This document shows positions 34,905-47,407 of a stretch of DNA of 64,000 nucleotides, one piece after another (the first letter of the stretch is position 1; every line of letters starts with the position of its first letter). The notes beneath the pieces are model-generated. The model saw only the letters and a program-made list of their open reading frames with translations. It searched no databases and was not told where the DNA came from. A program made the translations under genes and the position numbers. Location: contig WIUZ02000007.1 in assembly GCA_015956445.1 (NCBI GenBank), positions 992,001-1,056,000 of the forward strand, in the 5' to 3' direction. This DNA is from Thelephora terrestris. Lineage: Eukaryota; Basidiomycota; Agaricomycetes; Thelephorales; Thelephoraceae.

Positions 34905-35604
34905 GGTTGTAAACCGGTGGATAGGGCTAGCATCAAAGGGGCAAGCGAGATGAGCAGTGCAGTCTCACGCCGTGAGTCATGTTTGTTGGTGACGGCGGAT
35001 TGGAGAGTTGAACCCCAGTCACTAAGGAGCCCATTCAATTCTACACGTATCGTGTTTCCGTTTCAGGTCAAGCATAGATATTCCTGTGGATAATTTATAG
35101 CCTTCCGGATAGTCACACTATGACAACCTTTCGCAAGGGAGGTAGGGGTATATATGCGTGCAAAGGTGGAGAGAGGATGGTCCAGTGCCTTAGTATAAGA
35201 GATTCTTGTGGTTTAACTCGAAGGAGACGACGACAGAAGGAGGGGCAAACAAAGTGAGTGAGAGAGACTGTTATGAAATACAGATATGCGCAGGCAAAAT
35301 GAACGGGAAGGGGAGGAACGGTGAGCGAGAAGAGACCAAGGTGAAGAAAATAACATACGAAGGATTGGAGGATGCACACAAAATAACGTGAAGCTGAGTG
35401 GGAAAACGGGAGAGTGAAAGATATATAAGAAGCGAGGAAAGGAGACAACACACGTGGCCACGAAAGGGAGGCGAAGATGAGAAAGAAAAAGTCAGAGATA
35501 CCCACAGATTCTTCTTGAATTCGAAAATAAACAAGGGTTAACTGGGTGCGGACAGGGACGGAGGAGGCACTGGAAGGGACATCATCAGATCTTCGTGCTT
35601 CTGG
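34905..35604. other. Spacer, likely promoter of the small gene and 3' UTR of the RhoGAP gene
   Basis: No gene seen. The interval 35180-35530 is purine-rich on the + strand (GAGA/GGAAG patches) with AATAAA near 35525, which on either strand fits transcript ends rather than coding sequence. Confidence 0.45.
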
Positions 35605-38600
35605 TCACAACCGTGGCGTCCCAGATCCTTGGTGGTGCGGAGACTCTCTATCTTCCCTCGGATGTGCGTACGAGTTCGGCCTTGACGACGAGCGCGGGTT
35701 CTGGCCCGGGATGGGCGCAGGACGCGGTTGAGCATACTCGGTATCAAAATCTCGTGGCTGTTGCATCGTGCTCATCGGTCGAGGCTGAGGTTGCTGAATG
35801 GAAGCAACGTTCTGCGAAATAGATGGATGCCCGTTCGGAGGTCCCTGGGGGTAAGGCGAATGTTGGAGACGCTGTTGAGGCTGCGGGGATTGTTGCCTGC
35901 CATTGCGTTGGATGTAAGACTCGGTTGGTGGTGAATTCCCGAGCATAGGCCTGAGGTGACGAGTATTTGGTTGGCTTGAGATCAAGAGCGGGAACCACCA
36001 TATCACTTACCTTCCATTACCCTGTCCCTCTCCCAATCTTTGCAGATTCCCCACACTGTTGCTGTTCGAGAATCCCCCACCAGAGACAGGAGACATTGGC
36101 ATGGCCGGCCGTCCGTTCGCCCGACTCCTCAAGTAATTCTCGCACTTCTTCATGAAATCCTTACTCGGTAACTCCATGCTCGAAGCGAACTGTTCCTTGT
36201 CCCTGATGATGCTCAAGAACTCCTCAGGTACGCAATAATACACGTCTTGGTTCTCTAACAGCTGCGTGACCACGCGGATAGAACCAAAACTCTCATCTCG
36301 CATGACGTCCCGGCCGCGAGAATAGAGGATGCTGGGACATATGACGGTTGCAAGGTTTGGAAGGTCCATCTTGCTTCCAGTGACTTCGTCCATGTGGGCG
36401 AAGGAAGCAACCCACTTGAGGAATACGAAAAGTACCTCCATCGTATCCCTGTGGAACTTGGGGAGCAGTAGGGATACCATGTGGAGTATCCGTTGTCTTT
36501 CTTCATCAGTAGGCATGGCTGAGTTATCTGTTAATTTCTGGGAGACAAATCAAATAAGGAGAACGCACACTGCGAAGCTACCAACAGGCGGTGCAACTTG
36601 AACGTCAGGAGAGGTTCGGGTAGTTCACGCAAGAACTTCTTCAAGAGAGCAGCAAGTTGGACAGCGTTGTCCTGTGTCAGGTCGACCGACGACGGATCTC
36701 GGTCAATGGCGTCTGTGAGATCCTTGAGGCGCCTAATGTTCCCGTTCTTGCGGAATATGCCTTCTACCGACATGTCTACGCCACAAAAATGGATGAGCCC
36801 GCGCACCAGGAGGTTGGCTGAGAACCAAGACATACCCATCTGTCGCATTGCAGACACAACATCGTCGATAAAACTTGGTACCCTCAGCGGTGTCCTAGAA
36901 GCGCCATGCAAAGAATCCGCTCCCTCACGCTCAACCAACAACTCGAGAGGGACGCCGAACACGCCTAGCGTTGGATGGTAATCAGCACCTTCAAGTCATG
37001 AGCACGACTGAACGAAAATACCTTTCTTCTTCACATCCTTTTTACCTGACCCGCTCGGCTTGAAGAGCCTGTTCCAAAACCCCCCTTTCTTCATCTCCAG
37101 CAGCTCAAAGATTTCATCCATATCCATCTGATCCTTCAAAGAGCTCTTGGTCAAGATCACCGCCGCAGAGTGCTTGACGATCGCGAGTTCGAGCGCGCTG
37201 AGCTCTGAGATGAACGGAATCGCGCTTTGTCCAGGTAATGACCGGTGCTGCGCTCTTGCCTGGGCGGCTTGAACTAGTTGCGGAATATCGGCCAACGTGA
37301 TCCCGTCGTCTGCGCTCTGGGGTCGCAGATCTGGGGGATATTCGTCGTACGCGAGGGACGGAGAGCTAGGAGCGGAGTCTTCAACGATCTTAACTTCACT
37401 GTTCCCTCTGGCGTATGGAGGTTTGAAACCCTGCGCGTCAAAAGACATCTCAGCTGAGAGCGTTGGCCTTGGTGGCCGCTGAGGTGATGGCTGGCCTTGC
37501 TGCTGCTGCTGTACGAACTGTGGTAGCGGTCCTTGTGACGGTACAGGCGATGACTGCATCGTTGGTCGGCCGGTCGGTCGTGGTTGCTGGATGGTAGCCT
37601 GTTGGCTCTGGGAAGTACTTGCTTGTATCTGCGTAGGCCTTGGCGTGAATGAAGGTTGTTGCGACCGTTGCTGGTGTTGCGTATCGCTCGTCTGAGCCGT
37701 CTTCCCAGCAGGACTCTCCACGACCGTGGACCGTTTTGGGACATGAGCAGTAGCCGAAAGTTTACGATCCAGATGAACGGATTTGAGTCGATTGATGTCT
37801 CCCGAGTTACGGTAGGGGTCTTGACCGTTTGATGCTGATATGGGTGATTCAACTGATGACAAGAGGCGGGGAAGAAAGGAAACAGAAGGCGTGAGTGTGA
37901 GAATGGCAGTCAGGTGTTGTGGTTCGGGACACTGACCAGGAGATGCAGGAACCACTCCTCGCTTCTTCAACAGCGTGTACAGCCTCCTCAAGGCGACGTT
38001 CAGCAGGAAAGAGTATTGCTCCAGCCTCGATACGCTCTGGAAGCCACCTCGGCAACTGTTGTAGCCGTGGTCCACGCAACAGATTACGTTCGGAACGGGT
38101 CCAAAAGCAGAGGAGTCCTTCATAGAATCTGCATCGTACACGAAGAATCCTACGTTTGCAGGCGGTCGACGCTGAGTAGTTGGCTTTGAAGAGGACCCTT
38201 CTTTGTCTTTGTCCCTCTCCTTGTCCTTGTCCTTGTCGTCTTGCCTAGGTGAAGTCGTATCCTTTGGCAACAGCACAGCAGCAACCTTACCGCAGGTACC
38301 ACATTGTATGCAGTTCGAGTGCCATCGCTGGTATGTACCGAGCCGTACACAATCCTCCTCGACTGTCTGATTGCATTTGACGCATAAATCTGATGGGGGG
38401 TTTATCGTAGGGACGGTGGCGAGGGATGGATCCCTTGGAGCGGCCATAAATGGTGATTCTCCGGCATATTCCGGAGCCAAACTCCTGAACCCGTACGTGA
38501 CGCCTTCCGTGCTGATATTGGGACTCCTTGAGGAGGCGAGAGTTTCCCCATTCGATCCCTTGATCAATCGTTTGGCACTAGGGTTGGCACCCTGGATGGC

Positions 38601-40493
38601 TAACATGTGGAGTTTGTCGAGGAAAGATGTCATTGGCTCGTGTGCGTCGTAGTCTCGCTCCAATTTGAGTGCGCCGGTCAATGCAATACGGATCAAGATC
38701 TTCAGGTAGTGAGCCAACCCGGTCACGAGCGCCAGAAGTTCTTGGGTCATCCCCATCCGTCGCGCGCCTGTCTCCTGGGTGTGCGACAGAAGTGTGAACA
38801 GATCAACGGTTTTCCGACACAGCATTCTCGCCTCCCGAACGTGGGACATGCCTACGCATGATAGGTCAAATGAGTGCCCTCTTCAAATATAGGAGCCCGG
38901 GCGTGCACGTACCCTTCAAACCATTGCTCGCGAAATGGTGTTCAAGGTCATCGATCGCACCGAAGAGGACTTCAACATGAAGAATGAACTTCTCGGCCAT
39001 ACGTATAGCATCCAGATACTGCCCATTGCTGACTTGCCGCAGCATATCTGAGATGCAGGCAGCACTCGACTCCTCAAAAGCCGACAGTACGCTAGTGGTG
39101 GATGGGTAAAAAGAACTTCTAGAGTGGAAGGAGCGTATGCTTACGTCCAGATTCGGTATACCTGTTGTTCCATACGAATTTGTTTCTCCTTAAGGGACAC
39201 GGCAGTCTCTCTTTGTTCTTCCTCCACATACGGTGGTTCTGCGTTCGGCTCCTGTATCGTACCACTTGTCGGTCGTCTTGAAACAACCTTGACATTCCAG
39301 AACTTCCCGTGACTTTTGTTTAGAATATTTCCAGGTTGAGCGGAAGGGACAAGAGACTGACTTTGTTGATCATGTAGCATTCGGGATGCCAGCACTCGTC
39401 TCGCATGTTTCTATTGATCTCCACGAATTGTTTCAAGATGGCCGTGCTACACCCAGCGCACTTGGTGGCAAATCTTGTTGAATAGTGATAGTGGCAGTAG
39501 ACATCCCCGTCGTGTTCGTAGTATGAGTCATGGGGCCCAAATAGAGTCGTGCATATTGAGCAGGTGAAGTGCTCCACGTGATACTTCTTGTCTAGAAAAG
39601 GATAAGGTAAGTCCACTGCACGATGGGAACATGGATAAGATATGGACACACTGCAGGCGGTGATATAACTTCCCCGCAATGCCATACCGCATTTAGCGCA
39701 GATGAGGTTCAGACGTCGAAAGTAATCCCGTTCGCAAAGCGGATGTTGTTTTCCATCAGGCCCCTCAATGGGGAAGAATTTAGAGGCTACAACATCTCCG
39801 CAATCCTGTGGCGGAAACGCGATCAGAAATTGAAAAAAGACAAGATCGTAAACGCACCATGCACTTGAAGCAGTTGAGGTGAAACACTGCTCCGAGGGCT
39901 CGGACAAATGCCCCTTGCATAGGCTTTCCACATGCTGAGCATGTCCTAGAGGGTTAAGCAACAATGTAAGGTTATTATGGTGTCGGAGAGATGAACGCCC
40001 GATGTGAGGGGACGAAGAATCGAGGGACTAACGATGGGACGGTGCTTGCTCCAGTGTGCGTGGTACTTGGGTGCTGACCACCGCTGGTAGGATCGGAGGT
40101 GTCTGAGGCAACAGAACGGTAGGAAGATGTACTGTTTCGACGCTGGGAGTTGGTAGAGGCAACGCTGTTAGAGGTGGTGTTCGCAAGTCTTGTGGAACTT
40201 GACAGCGAAGGTGCGGAGGTGGAAGGCAAAAAAGGGGACTGGTCAGATGCCTTGGAGGATGTGGTGGAGTGATTGAGGTCTTCGCTCCTTGAGTGAGCAG
40301 AGTAATAATCATCCCTGCGTGAAGACCTCGGCCTGTCGTAATCATCCGGGGTTGCGACTGTGGACGACCTCAAAGGGGGGTGATAACGATCAGGAAAGCG
40401 GGAGGAGCCAGCGGCCGTCGAAGAACTCTGGGTGTCTGAGGGCGGTGGTTGACGATGATCAGTGGTCGCATAGTCTCTTGGATCTGTCGCCAT
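35605..40493 (-). CDS. LRG1: LIM-domain Rho GTPase-activating protein, LRG1 type
   Basis: A very large - strand gene with several introns, ATG complementary to 40491-40493 (MATDPRDYATTDHRQ). The N-terminal 180 residues are disordered, S/T-rich. Three LIM zinc domains follow: one built from GKPMQG/FHLNCFKCMDC and CERDYFRRLNLICAKCG, one from YHVEHFTCSICTTLFG and YCHYHYSTRFATKCAGC, and one from LCVKCNQTVEEDC with WHSNCIQCGTCGK. A Q/P-rich linker (about 37480-37720) and FIDDVVSAMRQM lead to the RhoGAP domain, with arginine finger in EGIFRKNGNIRRL, then LAALLKKFLRELPEPLL and SKMDLPNLATVICPS. The C-terminal tail is Q/P-rich and ends HHQGSGTPRL; the last intron keeps frame (GNGR to PMLGNSPP). Yeast Lrg1 acts on Rho1 in cell-wall glucan synthesis and cell fusion. 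A hyphal growth role is inferred. Confidence 0.9.
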
Positions 40494-40898
40494 TATTTTC
40501 GTCTGTCGTGAGTGAGTTGAGAGCGTTTTATGCAAGATGAGTGGGTGTTCATACGCTGGTCGCCGTCGTCTGGCGCAGGTCTCCAAGACGGGTTTGGACG
40601 AGTACGACGACGGCAACGATGGCGATGGAAATAATTCAAGGATCGGTGACTGGCTGTGACCTCGGATCACTCTCGCTCCTCTGCCTGCCTTCTTCACTGG
40701 GCGCAATTGCGGCTGTACTTCGCGGTCTGATGGTCTTCGGGTGGAAGATGGGTTATGCGTAAAATACAGGGAAATTCCAACGAAACCAGCTGAGCGAGCG
40801 GAGACGGGCGAAGTCTCGAGGATCACCGGGTGTCCGACCGAACACGATTCGGGATCACAATAACAGTCAGACCGTAACCACCAACATCCACGACCAAG
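40494..40898. promoter_or_regulatory. Divergent promoter region (LRG1-like gene / membrane protein gene)
   Basis: 405 bp between outward-facing starts. GA-rich and CGACGA patches are present; no specific site recognised. Confidence 0.45.
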
Positions 40899-41378
40899 AT
40901 GGACACTCTCCTCGTCCTCATCTCACTCTCCTTTCACTTCGCCAACGCTGCATTCGACGCACAGCCCCGTCGCTTTGTGAGACGTCAGCAAATCACCTCG
41001 TCGTTGCCATCACCGTCGCCGTCGAACCCAACACAAACCTCCTTATCCTCAGCAACCCTTTCCACCCTCCCCGCTTCAATACAAACTCGAATCCCCACCC
41101 ACTCCACGAGCTCCAGCGGAGAGGCCCGGACTGCGATACCCGTACATCCTGACCCAGGCCCAGACAATGGCCCCATTATCGGGTTCAGCATCGGGATCGT
41201 CGCCCTCGCAATCCTCTTCGCAGCAACAGCCTGGATTCTCTTCATGCGGTACAAGCAGAGGAAGCAACAACGAGCCGTCTTCGAGAACGTCGTCCAACTA
41301 CAGCCGACGAACCACCACGCTTCGAGTACCACCAAAAAGTCCTTTGACGATACCCAGTCAACAGCTTCCCAACTGTGA
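40899..41378 (+). CDS. Small single-pass membrane protein, unknown function
   Basis: A single exon of 159 codons. The start is a cleavable signal peptide (MDTLLVLISLSFHFANAAF). A Ser/Thr/Pro-rich ectodomain follows to about residue 90, likely heavily O-glycosylated, then GPIIGFSIGIVALAILFAA with TAWILF as the membrane span, and a basic cytoplasmic start RYKQRKQQR with a short tail ending STASQL. The layout (signal, S/T-rich stalk, one span, short cytosolic tail) is like fungal wall-stress sensors and many agaricomycete surface proteins, but there is no WSC or other named domain, so no function is assigned. Its start is divergent from the LRG1-like gene. Confidence 0.7.
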   Translation: MDTLLVLISLSFHFANAAFDAQPRRFVRRQQITSSLPSPSPSNPTQTSLSSATLSTLPASIQTRIPTHSTSSSGEARTAIPVHPDPGPDNGPIIGFSIGIVALAILFAATAWILFMRYKQRKQQRAVFENVVQLQPTNHHASSTTKKSFDDTQSTASQL

Positions 41379-41563
41379 ACATCGGACTCCCCTTGATACC
41401 CATTAGGCTCATTTTGGTCAGGCGCCATACGCTCTTCTTTGAGCCTAAATTGTGTATTTATTTATCACTAGTACAGTACTGTATGCGCTTAGAATTAGAA
41501 GGTGTGGGATAGTATAGGTGTTGCAATGGAGTGGGGTTGGCTCTTGCAGCTTGAATGTTTGTT

Positions 41564-42254
41564 TCAGACAACGTGTTGTGGCTTGGTGTCCTCGGGAGGG
41601 GGAGGAGTATGCCTGTGCTGTTCCTGCCCCTGAGACCGACGGAACTCTGCCAATTTCTAATCGGATTGGAGGCGCTTGAGATCAAGCCCTTACGAAGATA
41701 AGAATATAGACGACTTACGGCTTTGAGAGATTCCGCGGCGACCACGATTCCATCAAGCGCAGACTCGGATAGGTCCGCAACCTGAATGTTAATGTTTGTG
41801 GTTAGCTAGAATTCAATCTCGGTGAGGCTAAAACAAAGGGGGCACGAACCGTTTCCTGAGCTTTCTTCGTCTTGTCCTCCCACTTTCGACGGACCTCTTC
41901 GTCCTCGAAAGATGGTGGCACAGTCGGCCTCCATGACCACTCTCCTGTGGTCTCATTCTGCCTCTGCTGACTAGCACTGTGCGTGGGGAACTGGTCTTTC
42001 GTAGCGGCCTCTGCGGCTCTCTCAGCCCTCCATTCCTCTATCCTGCGGTTTCCGCAAGCGCCCCACCCGCGGAATTCTCCTCGGGCGTGTGCTCGATGAT
42101 ACCATGTCGCGGCGAAAGCACCAGCGGCGAACCAGAGGATTCGAGATGGTCCACGATAGTACATCATTCTTCGATGAAATCGGAAGTTGTCGAGGTGAGC
42201 AGAGTGAAGTGGGTCGAATGTGGTGTGTCTCCAGAAGTTGAAGTGATGAGGCAT
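41564..42254 (-). CDS. Small conserved-looking protein with one hydrophobic segment
   Basis: The - strand start at 42254 gives MPHHFNFWRHTTFDPLHSA. A hydrophobic stretch SRILWFAAGAFAATWY lies at about residues 37-52, followed by HRAHARGEFRGWGACGNR, a charged helix, GEWSWRPTVPPSFEDEEVRRKWEDKTKKAQETV, and after an intron ADLSESALDGIVVAAESLKA, then after another intron KLAEFRRSQGQEQ and the end DTKPQHVV. Introns are short with proper borders (one near 41785-41850, one near 41658-41720). The conserved-looking WSWRP and EVRRKWEDK segments suggest a real protein, possibly a membrane-anchored organelle protein. I do not recognise a family. Confidence 0.65.
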
Positions 42255-44321
42255 CTTCGGTTGGGGAATGGATGCTCGTTTTATATAGGGCTAGTTATAC
42301 ATCGCATGCCGGAGAGGAGGAGACTTCGCGGTCGCGGCAGACCTGCGCCATACCAAGCCGGGGGGACGCATAATCAGGGCGGAGAATGACGCGGCAATTC
42401 CGCTGGCGGGCCCAGAGATGAACGGACGCGTGGCCATGGCCTGTTCCGGCATGAAAATCAAGAGGCATCATAAGCTGCCAGTCGATCAAGAGGATGATGC
42501 ATGCGCTCGGCAGCTTTGCCGCAGTGCAGTTGCGGCCCGGAGGATGTAGAGACGCCGAGGGTCCGAAACATCCCGATTGGTGGGCACCCTGGGCACACGA
42601 TCGTGCTTTGCTCCTTCGTTCTTCAGAGGATTTGCGCCGCATTTCTCTCGGAAGATTGACCCCTATGCTGGCCGTCCAGCAAAGGTGGGGTAGATTCGTG
42701 GAACGAGAGCGTGCGGTCAGTAAAGGATCGTGGGTGCAGGAACGTGATGATTAATGCACTTCTTGAGAGTTCTTGAGAATTGCGGTCCCGGAGGCTGGAG
42801 AATCGAACGAGGAAAACTGGGGCATACTAAGATTCGTCGGACGAGATTTCCAAAGAATATCGACAGCTGCACATCGAGTTGAAATAAGTTGGAGCGAACC
42901 ACTTGGTCGAGTTCAAGCTGGCTGGAGTAATTAAGCTTCAACAGCACGGGTCTGGTGGCAGTTTTACAACTGGTCGCAACATACGAATTCGATGCTGAGC
43001 CCGGATGATGATAAAGGTGGCAACTGATCACACGGCCCGTGCTGTAGCAGCATCCATGGAAAATAATTTGGATGCTACATAGGTGCACCGGGGGTATACC
43101 AATTGCGCTCTCCTTGGCCTGAGTGTCACGTCTGCGTCCAGGGCCATCAGCAAAACCGATCGGCCGCTGTGAGGCGCTGTGAGTGCTGTGACGGCCGATC
43201 CTCACAGCTTCATGGCACCCCTCCACAGAACCCGTCACAGCAACACAGCACTTGTTCACAGTGCTAGAATTCGAGCAACTATTACATTTCTGTCACACTG
43301 TGCTTGAAATAATTGGATCCACCGGATTTCAGTTGGGGTTGGAAAATGATTATATTGCTTTAAGATATATGTTTTGGGTGTACAGAACAGAAGTACCAAG
43401 CATAAGAATATGGAAACATTAGTAGAATGGGGTGTTGGTACATGGTTCAGATGACAGGTACTACCCTAGCTTGGTTCTGTGTGAGGAGAGGTAGGTGAGA
43501 ACATGAGAGATGGCAACCAGTGAATGTTGGTTAGCCAAAAATAAGTGTTGAGAATTCTCCCGTGGAAAGGGATGACGCGAGGTCGATGTACCGCAGACGC
43601 AAGCACAGGGTGGGTTGACCGGGGGTGGGGGCGGCAATCTGTGTGCGCGGTTGATGGAGGGACGGGTTGTATATATTGAACGTTGGGTGTTGGCATTAGG
43701 GGAGCAAGAAAGTTGCCTGCTATTTATGATAAATAAATGCGGCAGATCAATGAAGGAAATACTCGCACCAAATCTTGCCCAAATGCCGTGGCCCTGCAGT
43801 GCGAGGGTGAAGGCCGTTCGCGGTGGTGAGTCATGAACGACATGTCCTCGCAATCTGTCTTCATCGAGAGAGGAGGGGGACGCAAAGGACTTGTGCGCAG
43901 CCCCGGAGAAAGTTGTGAGCAGGGCTGGGGCTGATGCGGGGGAGGAAAAGTGGTGGGAATAAGGGACTTAGCAAAGACGGAACGAAAAGAGTTCTCAAGT
44001 CAAAATTCTCACAGGCCGGTAATTTCCGACCTGCCTGTCAAGCAGACGCACAGCAGGCCAGCCTGGGCCAGCACCCCAGATGCCCAGCGGATGCCCACAG
44101 CGCGACAACAATCAAACAAAATTAAACGCCCGCCTCAGCACCACAGCAGCCGATCGGTTTTGCTGATGCAATTTCCTCCACTCTCCGACTTACTCACAAT
44201 TCCGGATTCGGAATCGGCTGATGCGAAACGCGTAGATCACGTGAGGTGGATAGCCGAGTGATCTCAATCCGCGAATCCCTGCCTCGGACCTTTGTCGACA
44301 CTCGAAGCGAGAGCGGACGTA
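42255..44321. other. Two-kilobase spacer without genes
   Basis: Divergent starts at 42254 (-) and 44322 (+) flank about 2.07 kb. No coding region is convincing. It contains a cluster of CTGTGA/TCACAG words near 43160-43310 (separate entry), an AT-rich patch near 43330-43450, and the probable promoter of the RTC4-domain gene (44100-44321, with TATA-poor, CACAG-rich sequence). Confidence 0.5.
43159..43312. repeat. Cluster of CTGTGA / TCACAG words with an inverted repeat
   Basis: CTGTGA starts at 43167, 43177 and 43186; the complementary TCACAG occurs at 43202, 43235 and 43256, with further CACAG and TCACACTGTG words up to about 43310. ATCGGCC at 43159-43165 pairs with GGCCGAT at 43193-43199, so part of it can form a hairpin. 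It could be a regulatory site array or the edge of a small decayed element. Confidence 0.5.
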
Positions 44322-47300
44322 ATGGAACAGCTCGAGCGTCGGCTCTCTTTCTCCGGTCTCACCGTCGACTCCGACCCATCCCTTCGCATGCAGGCACGCC
44401 CCTCTGGGACTGGGATCGCCCCTGGTGCAGGAAGACACCGTGAAGATTTTGGCTCGAGTGGGCTCACATTATCACCGCGAAAGTCGAAAATCAACCCTAC
44501 CCGCCCGGCTAGCACGCAATCGACACCTATCTTGGTGGACTCGAGCGAAGATGACGATATTGACTTATTCCCTTCGCCCCCTGGGACTTTGCGACATAAG
44601 AAGGTCAGGATACGAAACACGACCGCATCTGGCTCGAAGGCGGTCGTCGAAGGGCCTGCCATAGTGATGTACGACGGGAAGGCCCACCAGTATCACCCCG
44701 ACTATCAACCAAAGCAAAAGTTACCCAAATTCAAGAAGTACAAGTCCACAGATCAGACCAATGACAGCGGGAATGCTACCTCCTCCCGTGCTAACATTTC
44801 GGATCAGCCACAGGAATCAAGCTCACTGCCGAAGAGGCCACCTCCTGTTTCAAAGCAGACGCACCAGAAAACTGACAAGAAATCTCTTCCCTCCCCACCT
44901 CAGTCGTCCCAGCCTTCATCCTCGCCCTCTCCGGAAATTAGACCAAAACGCCCTCGCCCCCGGCCGATAGCAAAGCCTCCCAAACGCATTCTCAGAAGAG
45001 TGGACTCCTCGGACAGTAATAACCCTCTCGGAGACGGCGTCGAGGCAGAAGAAGTCCCAGTTGTCAGGAAAGAGCGTCCCAAACCCACGAAGAAGTTACC
45101 CACGAAGAAGGAATTCCCCCTCTTAAATGATCCATCTTTCCATTCGGACCAGCCGTCGCGGACCGCTTCCAACCTATCTCCCACTCGCTCACGCAGATCC
45201 TCTTCTGAGACCCCACTTGTCCGCTCACATGATGCAAAGAGCAAGGACGAAACACACGTTGCCTCCGCGAGTGAAACGGAGGGCAATGCTCCTCAGCCTT
45301 TCCCCCTCACCACGGCCTTCATGGATTCTACGCCGAAGGCTGCGAAGCGGCATCCCGAGGACGAATCCCACGGCGGGGGATCGGAAAGGAAGAAACTCAA
45401 GGAATCATTGCCAAGGTAAGCCTGATCTTGTCTCTCGCGTGGTGATAATAACCCGTTGTAGCGGTCTGTCACCGGGCGGTTTTCCTGGCAGTATTGGAAA
45501 CCAAAGCTCCGATTTCTGTGAGTTCCAAGTCCGATGGCATGCAACGAAATTTACACGCATATATCCTAGTTTTCATTGACCCGAACGTCGATCCGTCTAC
45601 CCTATGTCCTTGGTGTGACCAGCAACTACCAACAGATCCCACTCCTCGCCTTAAATCGCTCATGGAAACCGTCCGGTCCAAGTCATATGCATCACCTCGT
45701 CCCTCGAACCCTCTTGGTCTCGGTGCTGCACTCACAGCATCTGTGGCAGTTTGTCAGCGCCACAGATTTGAGTCGTATCAGATACCTAAGGCTCAGGCAA
45801 AGGGCTGGCCTACTAACATCGACTTTGGGAAGGTCAAACCTCGGGTTGAAGCCATGAGGCCCAGACTGGATGCGCTATTGTCGAGCAAGCCGTCTGATGC
45901 AGACGGCTTGGTCATGCTGAATGAGTGCGAGGGGAATCCGAGGGATGACTGTCCGTTTTGGACAGGAATCGTAAAAGAGATCAAATCCAAGGGTGCGAGA
46001 GCCGTGGCAAGCTCGACAGGGCAGTTTGCAAGCTTCAAAGCCCTTCAGCCCGGATAGTGAGCGCGACAAAGGTTTTTGGACCGAGACTCGATGCTAATGC
46101 CTCTAAATCGTAGCTATGGGGAACTGGGTTACCTCATCATCCACCAAACGATTTACCAACTCTTCCCTCCCGACACAATCGATCCGGATTCTACCGCCCC
46201 TCTCACTCCATCGGACTTTATCCAGCGTATCCTTGTTCCCGAAGCGGCCGTGTGCTTAATCATGGAAGACTTGCAGTCCACCTACCTGAACGCAATCAAG
46301 ACACTCCGGGAGAGTGTCGAGTATGGCGTGGCTATGTTCCCTGATACTGGAGACAACGAAGAGGGCATAAAAGCTGCTGATGACGTTGTCAAGGAACGTG
46401 CCAGGTTGAGGAGGAAACAGTTGTTACAAGAGGAGATGGAGAATCAGGAACGCGACTCTTCGGAAATGGAGGTAGAGCTTGCACTATCGAGGCATTCCTC
46501 GCCGCCAATGCCTATCACCCCCAAGAAGTCCCGTTCAAAGCGAGGCAACGCAGGGACGAATCTGGTCACCGAAACAAGCGAGAGCGAGCGAGATATGGTG
46601 GTGATCGACGAGTTGCAGATCTTTACGCAGCGCCCTCCTACGGCGAAATCCTGGAAGCCAACCTCTGGGTATCGTTCGGACGCGTCAAACGTTTCGAATG
46701 CCTCTGTGGCGAGCCGGACAAGATCAGTGACGAGGAAACAATCATCCAAACCCGACGCACGTACGACACAGCCTTCAGACCTACCTTCTATGCCCTCCTT
46801 TCAGCCTCTCACGCGACAGGAGTCCGCGTTTTCATACAGGGCTAAGACGCCCTCTGACAGAAGCTCGGACGTGGAGATCATCTCTGATCATAGTACCCGG
46901 AGCACACGCAGTCGCACCCGGGGTGGGCCTAAGAATGTACCTCAACAGGCTCTAAAGAACTCGAACAGCGCGGGCAAGCGACAGGGGGATCCTGCTCCCA
47001 AAGAGTCGACTCCTGATACTGATACAGATGATGAATTACTGAAATCTAGCCCTTTCAACGTAAAACGACATGTGTCCCACAGAAGGTCGTCCACCGAGAT
47101 GGAGGATTTGGACGTTGATGAGACCCCGAAGTTGCAGAAATTCGGGAAGGTGAAGTCGAGTACATATCCCCGGGAGAATTTGAAGACGCCCACCCGCCAG
47201 GTAACTCGAACACCCAACCACCCAATGACGATCTTGTTTACGTTTCTGATCCTGCTCCCCGACAGCCAAACCGTTCAGGAAGCCAGAGTTCACAAGACCT

Positions 47301-47356
47301 TTCACACCTCGTGGCCAACGATTAAGATGCTATACTACTCGGCTGTTGGTGCTTAA
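44322..47356 (+). CDS. RTC4-domain protein (restriction of telomere capping 4-like)
   Basis: A + strand gene with several short introns. The ATG at 44322 opens EQLERRLSFSGLTVDSD. Residues to about 360 are disordered and S/P/K-rich with basic clusters, as in nuclear proteins. After introns near 45417-45460 and 45519-45571 comes DPNVDPSTLCPWCDQQLP (a CxxC pair), then AVCQRHRFESYQIPKAQ, GWPTNIDFGKVKPRVEAM, and across another intron YGELGYLIIHQTIYQLFP, LTPSDFIQRILVPEAAVCL. This is the RTC4-like domain, known from a yeast protein that affects telomere capping; its biochemical role is unclear. An acidic/S-rich C-terminal tail follows. A likely last intron (47201-47265) would end the protein at 47325 rather than 47356. 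It is convergent with TPT1 copy A, 51 bp away. Confidence 0.8.
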
Positions 47357-47407
47357 TGCCGTACCCTATTAGACTGTGCCCCGACGGCTCCTAATGATAT
47401 GCTAAGA

